Shown piece after piece: positions 5,918-12,234 of a stretch of DNA of 13,784 nt. Within the stretch, counting starts at the first letter, position 1; every line of letters begins with the position of its first letter. Where the stretch lies: contig RFIY01000069.1 in assembly GCA_003695505.1 (NCBI GenBank), positions 1 through 13,784 on the forward strand. Direction: 5' to 3'. Position numbers and translations under genes: made by a program. This stretch comes from J088 sp003695505 [NCBI: Candidatus Dadabacteria bacterium] (lineage in GTDB: Bacteria; J088). The notes beneath the pieces were generated by a model, which saw nothing but the letters and a program-made list of their open reading frames with translations, was not told the DNA's origin and ran no database searches.

Positions 5918-6849
5918 TCCCAGTTGACGCCGCGGTGAGCTGCCGGTCGGGGCGGGCGTCGCGTCAATCGCTCGAAAAATCCGCGCCGCGGAATGAGATC
6001 CATATCGCCAAGTAACCGCTCGATCTCAGCATATCGTTCGAGAAAGTTCAGAACGGTCAGTGCGCGCCAGGAATACGCGAAGGCAGCCTTGCGCCAGCGG
6101 CGCTGCTGCAATTCCTGAACGACGGCCTCGACGGCCTCTCGCCGGACGCAACGCAGGTCGTAGAGCAGCAGGACGAGCTGGAAGGCGTCATCATACGGTC
6201 GCAGGCGGCTGCCGAACGCCGCATAGAACGCGGTGTCGCGTCGCTGATCTCGCCGGATGAAAATCGCCCGGACGGTGTCTGCGGGGGGCAGTCCATCCAG
6301 GAAGCGAAAGATCTCATCCCTGACCTGCGGGCGGACGTCGTGGCGATCGAACAGGGTTACGGCAATGTCGCGCGATGCGTTTCCGCTGCGCAATTCGGCA
6401 TACAGCGAATAGATCAGAGGGTCGAGGTCATAGTCGTCGCCGACGAGGATTTCGACGTCACCGTTCGGATCGACTTCTCCGCCCAGCTTGCACAGGGCAT
6501 GCAGTTTGTAGCCGAGTGGATCCGAAATCTCGCGAAAACGCCCCCGCCGGATCAGAGACCACTGATCCTTGAACACGAATCGGTCGACATGGACGCCATC
6601 GAGTTCGAGCTTGCTGCGTAGCTGGCGTGCCAGAAAATCCGGACTCGCGCTGAGAATCGTGATATGACCGCGTTCAATGCGCGAGGTCCCGGCATATTCG
6701 CGAAGGGAGCGCACCAGCGCGGCCATACCGGACAGCGTCCGTTTGGACTCGGGGGATTCGAACGGCACGCGCAGCAATTGCAGTTTGTGTTCCAGCGGCG
6801 TCGCCAGATAGGTCTTGTCCAGATCGAGGCGGTACCAGGCCGTACTCAT
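5884..6849 (-). CDS. HAD-superfamily phosphatase, App1/DUF2183-like
   Basis: Predicted Mg-dependent HAD phosphatase of 321 aa. The DxDxT nucleophile motif is LDLDKT (Asp9, Asp11). Motif II is SASP (67-70), the conserved lysine is in GYKLHAL (Lys115), and the acidic motif is VGDDYDLDPLIYS (136-148, Asp138, Asp139, Asp141, Asp143). These, together with a VRAIFIRRD stretch at about 200, follow the motif order of the catalytic domain of yeast App1, a phosphatidate phosphatase. The remaining C-terminal third is basic and helical and I do not recognise it. No signal peptide or membrane span is visible, so it is probably cytoplasmic or peripheral. Its ATG overlaps the mnmE stop (ATGA), so it is probably translated by coupling as the last gene of the fur-UPF0173-mnmE run. 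It faces the desaturase tail to tail. HAD membership is firm; lipid-phosphate specificity is a guess from motifs and neighbourhood. Confidence 0.72.
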   Translation of the reverse strand: MSTAWYRLDLDKTYLATPLEHKLQLLRVPFESPESKRTLSGMAALVRSLREYAGTSRIERGHITILSASPDFLARQLRSKLELDGVHVDRFVFKDQWSLIRRGRFREISDPLGYKLHALCKLGGEVDPNGDVEILVGDDYDLDPLIYSLYAELRSGNASRDIAVTLFDRHDVRPQVRDEIFRFLDGLPPADTVRAIFIRRDQRRDTAFYAAFGSRLRPYDDAFQLVLLLYDLRCVRREAVEAVVQELQQRRWRKAAFAYSWRALTVLNFLERYAEIERLLGDMDLIPRRGFFERLTRRPPRPAAHRGVNWDQVLAWRAEED

Positions 6850-8168
6850 TTGCCGATACAGAACCGGGAAAACAGTTCGTCGAGGACGTCTTCAGGGTCG
6901 ATGATGCCGAGCAGTCGATCCAGTGCGCGTGCCGCAAGCCGCAGCTCCTCGGCGACGATCTCGGGCGGCGCGTCAGCGCGGATCGCCATGGCGGCCGCAC
7001 GGACGTGTTCGGCCGCGACGCGACAGGTTTGTTCCTGCCTCAGACTGCCGAGTTGAACCTGATCTTCGGGCAGTGGCAGCCGCTGTTCGATGGCGTCCGT
7101 CAGCGCCTCGATGCCGAGGCCGTCTCGCGCCGCGACGGCGATCCAGTCGGGCGTTGGCGGGGGCGCGACATCACTCTTGTTCCAGACGCGAAGTGTCGTG
7201 ATGGATGGCGGCAGCGGTTCGGCGTCGGGCCACGGTGCATCGGGCGCGGCAACAAGCAGCAGCAGATCGGCCTCTGCCGCCTGTCCGCGGCTGCGTTCAA
7301 CGCCCTCGCGCTCGACCGAACCCGGGGCATCGCGCAATCCTGCCGTATCGACGAGCTGGACGGGCAATCTGCCGATCGTCGTCGCCGCCTCGACCCAGTC
7401 GCGCGTCGTGCCGGGCTCCTGGGACACGATGGCGCGCTGTTCGCCGACAAGCCGGTTGAGGAGGGTGCTCTTGCCGGCATTCGGCGCACCGAGCAACACG
7501 AGGCGCGCGCCGCGCGTCCAGACGCGCGCGGCTGAGGCGCGCCGGGCCTCGTCATCGAGTCTGTTGGCAAGCTCGTCGACGCGAAGCGCCAGGGCTGTGC
7601 CCTGCTCTGGACTGATCGGTTCCTCCGGGAAATCCACGGCGGCTTCGAGCTGGGCAAGCAGTTCGGTCAGATCCCGGCGGCGGGATTCTGCCCACGTCCG
7701 TGACGCGCCGCGCAGCCGGCCCAGCGCCTGACTGGCAGCGAGCGGATGCACGGCGTCGATCAGATCGGCGAGCGCCTCTGCCTCGGGAAGACCCATGCGG
7801 CCGGCAAGAACGGCGCGGCGCGTGAACGCGCCAGCATCCGCCGGCGTCGCGCCGTAGGTCAGGGCAAGCCCGATCACCCGGTTGACGAGAACGGGGTTCC
7901 CATGCAGATGCAATTCGACCAGATCCTCGCCGGTATAGCTGTTCGGGCCGCGAAAGGGCAGGACCAGTGCCTCGTCCACCGGGGCGCCGGTGTCGTCCCG
8001 AAGCAGCGCAACCGAAGCCGTGCGCGGTGTCCAGCGCGATGCGTCACGCCCGGTCAGTCGTTCGAGAATGGCCCAGGCGTCCGGCCCGGACAACCGCACG
8101 ACCGCGATGGCGCTGCGTCCAGGCGGTGTCGCTGCAGCGACCAGCGTCGGCCGGGAAGGTCTGCTCAC
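6846..8168 (-). CDS. mnmE: tRNA modification GTPase MnmE (TrmE)
   Basis: With MnmG this GTPase installs the cmnm5 group on U34 of tRNAs reading two-codon boxes. The 440-aa protein has the usual length. It contains an N-terminal tetrahydrofolate-binding domain (residues 1-120, including GPNSYTGEDLVELHLHGNP), a helical domain, and an inserted G domain. The G domain shows GAPNAGKS (227-234), TTRD (254-257), DTAG (274-277) and NKSD (330-333). It ends in the hallmark FCIGK, which supplies the catalytic-site cysteine. The start is a GTG at 8166-8168 giving SRPSRPTLVAAATPPGRSA, which aligns with other MnmE N-termini; the ribosome site is weak. It lies 20 bases after the UPF0173 gene and overlaps the HAD gene, so it sits inside a four-gene transcript rather than in the rnpA-yidC-mnmE cluster common in Gammaproteobacteria. 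Confidence 0.97.
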   Translation of the reverse strand: MSRPSRPTLVAAATPPGRSAIAVVRLSGPDAWAILERLTGRDASRWTPRTASVALLRDDTGAPVDEALVLPFRGPNSYTGEDLVELHLHGNPVLVNRVIGLALTYGATPADAGAFTRRAVLAGRMGLPEAEALADLIDAVHPLAASQALGRLRGASRTWAESRRRDLTELLAQLEAAVDFPEEPISPEQGTALALRVDELANRLDDEARRASAARVWTRGARLVLLGAPNAGKSTLLNRLVGEQRAIVSQEPGTTRDWVEAATTIGRLPVQLVDTAGLRDAPGSVEREGVERSRGQAAEADLLLLVAAPDAPWPDAEPLPPSITTLRVWNKSDVAPPPTPDWIAVAARDGLGIEALTDAIEQRLPLPEDQVQLGSLRQEQTCRVAAEHVRAAAMAIRADAPPEIVAEELRLAARALDRLLGIIDPEDVLDELFSRFCIGK

Positions 8169-8188
8169 ATTGCATTCCGCACGAGCCG

Positions 8189-8902
8189 TCAGGCCGAGAC
8201 GGTTTCTCCGGGCTGAGGTTCGAGAACCGTCACGTTGCCCGGGATAAGCTTGCGCAGCGCCTCCGGGGTGCCGGTCAGCAGCGGGAATGTTCCATAATGG
8301 ACCGGCAGGATCGTTTTTGCGCCGATCAGTTCGACGGCTTTGGCGGCTTCGCGTGGGCCCATCGTGAAATGGTCGCCGATCGGCAGTACGGCTACGTCGG
8401 GCTGATACAGTTCGCGAATCAGCGCCATATCTCCAAAGAGTGCCGTGTCGCCGGCCAGATAGATCGTGCGGCCGTTACCGAATCGCAGCACGAAACCGCA
8501 AGGATCCCCGGTATAGATCAGGTTGCCGTCGGCATCGATGACCGCCGAAGAATGGTGTGCGGTCGTCAGTGTGATGTCGACGCCTGCGACATGCTGGGTT
8601 CCGCCTTTGTTCATGCCGGACACGGTGTCGACGCCCTGCTGCTCCATCCAGTGGCACAATTCGAAAATGGCCACGACCGTGGGCTTGTGGGCTCGGGCAA
8701 TGTCAACAGCATCTCCGGTGTGGTCGAAATGGCCGTGTGACAGCAGCAGCACATCGAGTCCCGCGAAACGGTCGATGTTGTGCCAGGCCTCGGGGCAGGA
8801 CGGATTGCCGGAAAGCCACGGGTCGATCAGCAATGTTTCGCCGTTTGGCCCCTCGATCAGGGTTGTGGCATGTCCCAGCCAGGTCAGTTTGATGTCATTC
8901 AT
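8189..8902 (-). CDS. UPF0173 metal-dependent hydrolase (metallo-beta-lactamase fold)
   Basis: Cytoplasmic metallo-hydrolase of 237 aa in the UPF0173/UlaG-like branch of the metallo-beta-lactamase fold; its physiological substrate is unknown. Metal ligands are visible as SHGHFDH (55-61), a further AHHSS pair (116-117), LAGDT with Asp152, IGDHFTMGP (His178) and PVHYGTFP (His202). This arrangement, with IGDHFTMGP and VHYGTFP, is diagnostic of UPF0173. The start is the ATG at 8900-8902 because AAAGGA sits 8 bases upstream. A GTG at 8906-8908 in the same frame would be only 2 bases from that site. It follows the fur-type gene by 35 bases and precedes mnmE by 20 bases, so the three are probably one transcript. 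No functional link to either neighbour is evident. Confidence 0.9.
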   Translation of the reverse strand: MNDIKLTWLGHATTLIEGPNGETLLIDPWLSGNPSCPEAWHNIDRFAGLDVLLLSHGHFDHTGDAVDIARAHKPTVVAIFELCHWMEQQGVDTVSGMNKGGTQHVAGVDITLTTAHHSSAVIDADGNLIYTGDPCGFVLRFGNGRTIYLAGDTALFGDMALIRELYQPDVAVLPIGDHFTMGPREAAKAVELIGAKTILPVHYGTFPLLTGTPEALRKLIPGNVTVLEPQPGETVSA

Positions 8903-8910
8903 CGTCACGT

Positions 8911-8916
8911 TCCTTT
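8911..8916 (-). promoter_or_regulatory. Ribosome binding site deciding the UPF0173 start
   Basis: The minus strand reads AAAGGA. It is 8 bases from the ATG at 8900-8902 but only 2 bases from the upstream GTG at 8906-8908, so it favours the ATG. Confidence 0.6.
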
Positions 8917-8937
8917 CGGTTCGTTTCAGGACCTGTT

Positions 8938-9420
8938 TCAGTCGTCACTGTCGCCGACATAGCGGCCGAACAGCTCCAGACGGACATCGGTCAGTTCGAA
9001 ATCGTGCTCGCGTGCAATCGCTTCGAGTTTCTTGCGGATGTCGTCGGGAAGGTAGAATTCGACGATACGATCCGTGTCGCGGCAGATCAGATGGTGGTGT
9101 TCCCGCGTCTCTCCGACGACGTGCTCATAGTATTTCTTGCCTGCCAGAAATTCCCGCTCGCGCGCGATGCCAGAGTCGACGATCAGGTGCAGTGTGCGGT
9201 AGACGGTCGCGAACCCGATCTCGGGATTCCGGTTCTGGACGCGGCGGTACAGTTCATCGGCGGTCAGATGTTCGTCGGTGGCGAGAAACGTAGACAGAAT
9301 CAGTTCCCGCTGGCGGGTCTGCTTCAGCCCCTTGCGGCGCAGGAACGCCTCGAACTGACGGATGGCCTCGGCGCGGTGCGCCGGATCCGGCTCACCCGTG
9401 TCATGCGGTTTGTCGTTCAT
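8938..9420 (-). CDS. fur: Fur-family transcriptional regulator
   Basis: Metal-sensing DNA-binding repressor of 160 aa. The winged-helix part runs about residues 20-95, with GLKQTRQRELIL (31-42) and the recognition helix region IGFATVYRTLHLI (68-80). The dimerisation/metal part has REHHHLICRDTDRIVEF (106-122), corresponding to the HHDHLIC...IEF element of Fur. Of the usual CxxC structural-zinc pair only Cys113 remains, and the second C-terminal CxxC is absent, as in Pseudomonas aeruginosa Fur. An additional 14 or so charged residues precede the domain. I chose the ATG at 9418-9420; the frame runs on to 9555 but would overlap the divergent rimO start. A perfect TATAAT lies about 40 bases upstream. 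Fur fits best, but a Zur or PerR role cannot be excluded from sequence alone. Confidence 0.88.
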   Translation of the reverse strand: MNDKPHDTGEPDPAHRAEAIRQFEAFLRRKGLKQTRQRELILSTFLATDEHLTADELYRRVQNRNPEIGFATVYRTLHLIVDSGIAREREFLAGKKYYEHVVGETREHHHLICRDTDRIVEFYLPDDIRKKLEAIAREHDFELTDVRLELFGRYVGDSDD

Positions 9421-9457
9421 GGCGTAATCCCGGCGCAGCGTCGGAGTCCTGCCGTCC

Positions 9458-9487
9458 ATTATAGCCAGATTCTTCGGCCCGTTACAG
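9458..9487 (-). promoter_or_regulatory. Promoter of the fur-UPF0173-mnmE-HAD run
   Basis: The minus strand has a perfect TATAAT at 9463-9458. A weak -35 candidate CTGTAA lies at 9487-9482 with 18-base spacing. Transcription would begin near 9451, about 30 bases before the fur ATG. I see no clear Fur box (GATAATGATAATCATTATC type) over it. Confidence 0.5.
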
Positions 9488-9544
9488 CGTTGCCGGCGCA
9501 AGGCACGCGGTGCCGTATTGCGGTTCGGGGCCGTGTCCGTCACC

Positions 9545-10927
9545 ATGTCTTGCATGAAAGAGGCAGCTCCACCTCGGGATGAACGCCCGCGTGTCTTCGT
9601 CGTGTCGCTCGGCTGTGCAAAAGCGCAGGTCGATGCAGAGGCCGCACTTGGTCAGATGGTCGACGCCGGCTATGAAATCGTCGATCAGATCGAGGACGCG
9701 ACAACGGTCGTCGTCAACACATGCGGGTTCATCGAACCGGCCATCCGCGAGTCCGTCGACACGATCGTCGAGGCGGCCGAGCTGCGTGAAGATGGCGCGA
9801 TCCAGGAACTGATCGTTGCCGGCTGCCTGGTCGACCGACACGGCGCCGAGCTGGCCGAGGAACTACCCGAAGTGGACCATTTCGTTGGCAGCGGTGCGTT
9901 TCGCGAATGGGCGCGCGTGCGTCGGCAGCCACAGCGAATCCTTGCGAGTCCCGGGCCGGCGCTGCCGTCGTCGAGCGACAGGCGGGTGTTGCTCAATGCC
10001 AGCCACTACGCCTGGGTCAAGATTGCCGAAGGCTGCGACCGCCAGTGCGCCTTTTGTACCATTCCGTCGATCCGTGGCAAGCAGCGCAGCCGGACGGCCG
10101 ATGACATCGTGCAGGAATTGTCCGGTCTGGCCGGGCAGGGCGTTCGCGAAGCTCTGCTCGTCAGCCAGGACACGGTGCGCTGGGGGCTCGATCTGACGCC
10201 GAGGCGTCGATTGCATGAGTTGCTGGCGCGCATCGATCACGAATCGGAACTTCCGGACTGGATTCGCGTCCACTATCTGTATCCCGAGCGTCTTCCCGAT
10301 GAACTGATTTCGCTGCTGGCTGCTGGCGAGCGGATCGTTCCCTATGTCGATGTGCCGATCCAGCACGGTTCCGACCGGATTTTGGAGTTGATGCGCCGGG
10401 CGCACCGTCGCGATGATATCCGCCGGCTCGTCGACCGGTTGCGTGAGGTCAATCCCGACGTGTCGATCCGCACAACCGTGATCGTCGGCCACCCCGGGGA
10501 AACACCTGCCGATGTTGACGCCTTGTGCGAGCTGATCCAGGAGCTACGTTTCGATGCCGTCGGGATCTTCACCTGGTGGAACGAGGCAGGCACCGTTTCC
10601 TCGACGCTCCCTGACCATGTCGATCCCGGCGAACAGCACGAGCGGGCCAACGTTGTCGAAGACACCGCGCGCGATGCGGCGGAAGCGGCGGCATCGCGCT
10701 GGGTCGGTCGGTCGCTCCGCGTGCTCGTCGATGGACCCGATCCGTTCGATCCCGATGCCTGGATCGGCCGCCACGCCGGGCAGGCGCCCGATATCGATGG
10801 CGTCGTGCGGCTGCCGGGGCATCGCGGCCCGGCAGGTGCGTTTGTCGATGTGAGGATCGCGGCGTGTGACGGACACGATCTGATCGCAGAACGGTCTGCA
10901 GGCATTCCGCTCGTGACAACCTCGTGA
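9545..10927 (+). CDS. rimO: Ribosomal protein S12 methylthiotransferase RimO
   Basis: Radical-SAM methylthiotransferase that adds a methylthio group to the conserved aspartate (Asp88/89) of ribosomal protein S12. The 460-aa protein has the N-terminal UPF0004 domain with three cluster cysteines in SLGC (Cys24), NTCGFI (Cys60) and AGC (Cys94). The radical-SAM motif CxxxCxxC is CDRQCAFC (164-171), followed by TIPSIRGKQRSR. VPIQHGSDRILELMRR and TTVIVGHPGET are typical of the family. The C-terminal TRAM domain includes QAPDIDGVV, matching RimO rather than MiaB. Two in-frame ATGs at 9545 and 9554 are both possible, and neither has a clear ribosome site. It is divergent from fur and shares a 124-base intergenic region. 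Its TGA overlaps the GTG of the next gene, so the downstream lipoprotein is probably translationally coupled. Confidence 0.95.
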   Translation: MSCMKEAAPPRDERPRVFVVSLGCAKAQVDAEAALGQMVDAGYEIVDQIEDATTVVVNTCGFIEPAIRESVDTIVEAAELREDGAIQELIVAGCLVDRHGAELAEELPEVDHFVGSGAFREWARVRRQPQRILASPGPALPSSSDRRVLLNASHYAWVKIAEGCDRQCAFCTIPSIRGKQRSRTADDIVQELSGLAGQGVREALLVSQDTVRWGLDLTPRRRLHELLARIDHESELPDWIRVHYLYPERLPDELISLLAAGERIVPYVDVPIQHGSDRILELMRRAHRRDDIRRLVDRLREVNPDVSIRTTVIVGHPGETPADVDALCELIQELRFDAVGIFTWWNEAGTVSSTLPDHVDPGEQHERANVVEDTARDAAEAAASRWVGRSLRVLVDGPDPFDPDAWIGRHAGQAPDIDGVVRLPGHRGPAGAFVDVRIAACDGHDLIAERSAGIPLVTTS

Positions 10928-11442
10928 ACCGGGTTCTGTGGGCGCTGGTGGTCTTGATGCTGCCTGCCTGTGGGGGCGGGCAGGCCGGAGCGGAACCGGT
11001 TGCCGCAATGGATAAATGGCAGCGCGTCGAGGCGGCAGAAGATCCATTTTCAGCTCAGCGCGAAAGCTGGCACTACTGCGATCCGGGTGGCATTGGTACC
11101 GAGGTGGGTCATGACGGAACAACACTCGAGGTCGATACCGGCTTGTGCAACTTCGCGACGGTACGGCAGCCACTGAAAGCTGCGCTTGGGGCAGGCGATA
11201 CGCTGCAACTCGACCTCTGGCATGGAGTGCTCGATGCACCCGAAGTCGCGACCGCGACCGTCATTGTGGCAACAGAGGAGGCGCTATTGCTGCAGGGTGC
11301 CTTTCCGATTCCGTCGGCATCTGGGCAGGCTTCTCTGACCGGTGCGGTGGGTGCGGATATTCCGGTCGGAACCTTTGTGTATCTCCATCTCAACAATCAT
11401 GGCGACAACGCCTGGACATTTCTTGCACTGGAGAAGCGATGA
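10924..11442 (+). CDS. Lipoprotein of unknown function, NHG motif
   Basis: Predicted lipoprotein of 172 aa. A short signal peptide (residues 1-15) ends in the lipobox LPAC with Cys16 as the lipidated residue. After a Gly-rich linker comes one beta-rich domain. It has two cysteines (Cys52 in SWHYCDPGG and Cys75 in DTGLCNF) that could form a disulfide, the stretch LQLDLWHGVLDAP (His100), and the C-terminal motif HLNNHGDNAWTFL (His155, His159). Residue after Cys16 is Gly, so there is no Asp retention signal and an outer-membrane location is plausible. I believe similar small NHGxNxW proteins occur in other Gram-negatives but know no function. The start is the GTG at 10924-10926, which overlaps the rimO stop as GTGA. 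Its own stop overlaps the DUF924 start as ATGA. The tight coupling suggests co-expression with RimO but does not reveal a role. Confidence 0.8.
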   Translation: MNRVLWALVVLMLPACGGGQAGAEPVAAMDKWQRVEAAEDPFSAQRESWHYCDPGGIGTEVGHDGTTLEVDTGLCNFATVRQPLKAALGAGDTLQLDLWHGVLDAPEVATATVIVATEEALLLQGAFPIPSASGQASLTGAVGADIPVGTFVYLHLNNHGDNAWTFLALEKR

Positions 11443-12047
11443 GGCACATTGCCCCCGCGCAGATTCTCGACTGGTGGTTTGGCACGACCGGGCCGGATGG
11501 TGTGTCGCCATCGGAGATTCGTAAGCGCTGGTTCCAGGGCGGAGCGCAGGTTGACAAAGAGATCGCTGAGCGCTTTGGTGGCGCAGTCGAAGCCGCGCGC
11601 AGCGGCGCGCTTGCGGACTGGGTGGAGCGCGATCCCGATGCGCTGGCTTTGATCCTGCTGACCGACCAGTTCACACGCAACGTTTATCGCGGCACGCCGG
11701 AGATGTTCGCGGCGGACCCGATTGCGCTGGACGTCGCGCATCGCCTGATCGAGAGTGGGCGTCACGAGCGCTATCCGAATCAGCAACGCGTGTTCATCTA
11801 TATGCCGCTGATGCATTCAGAAAACCTCGACGACCAGAACGAATGCATTCAGTTGTTCGAGCAGCTTGTCGCGGAAGCCGATACGGACGCGCAACGCGAC
11901 GCATTTGCGTCCAATGTCGACTATGCGATCCGCCATCGCGACATCGTGGCACGGTTTGGACGCTTCCCGCACCGCAACGCGACCCTCGGTCGCGAGACCA
12001 CGCCGGAAGAGGCGGAATTTCTGACGCAGCCCGGATCGCGTTTCTGA
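11439..12047 (+). CDS. DUF924 family protein
   Basis: Cytoplasmic helical protein of 202 aa belonging to DUF924, a TPR-like family of unknown biochemical role. Diagnostic stretches are ILDWWFG (9-15), RKRWFQGG (28-35), LILLTDQFTRNVYRGTPEMF (71-90), FIYMPLMHSE (119-128) and ARFGRFPHRNATLGRETTPE (171-190), all in family order and at normal length. The ATG at 11439-11441 overlaps the lipoprotein stop as ATGA and has GGAG 5 bases upstream. The frame is open from 11145, but the extra residues are out-of-frame lipoprotein sequence. It is the last gene of the rimO operon; 187 bases without a gene follow. Confidence 0.9.
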   Translation: MRHIAPAQILDWWFGTTGPDGVSPSEIRKRWFQGGAQVDKEIAERFGGAVEAARSGALADWVERDPDALALILLTDQFTRNVYRGTPEMFAADPIALDVAHRLIESGRHERYPNQQRVFIYMPLMHSENLDDQNECIQLFEQLVAEADTDAQRDAFASNVDYAIRHRDIVARFGRFPHRNATLGRETTPEEAEFLTQPGSRF

Positions 12048-12167
12048 CGCCAGACAACGACGGGGCGAACCGTTTTCCGGATCCAGAGCATCGCGGGGAG
12101 CTGCGATTCACTTTGTTGTTGCAGTACACCACCGTGGCGACCTGCAAAAGTACAGGTTTCGAGCCTC

Positions 12168-12197
12168 TTGCTGCAATGCGGCAGAACGATTTACACT
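12168..12197 (+). promoter_or_regulatory. Weak promoter candidate for the alpha/beta hydrolase
   Basis: TTGCTG and TACACT are separated by 18 bases in the gap between the DUF924 gene and the hydrolase. The matches to the -35/-10 consensus are 3/6 and 4/6. A promoter is expected in this 187-base gap, but this particular site is only a guess. I see nothing else in the gap beyond a short ATCGC/GCGAT stem near 12091-12108. Confidence 0.2.
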
Positions 12198-12234
12198 GGA
12201 TATCTGCACGCAACGAACCGGGACAGTGCAACAG

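Noticed and set aside
7967-8740. Plus-strand open frame of 257 codons across mnmE and UPF0173
   Set aside because: It spans two certain minus-strand genes and shows no domain.
9421-9555. Extended N-terminus of the Fur-type protein
   Set aside because: It would run through the TATAAT promoter and overlap the rimO start; the Fur domain starts after residue 20 of the shorter form.
11145-11438. N-terminal extension of the DUF924 protein
   Set aside because: It is out-of-frame translation of the lipoprotein gene; the ATGA overlap gives a normal-length DUF924 protein.
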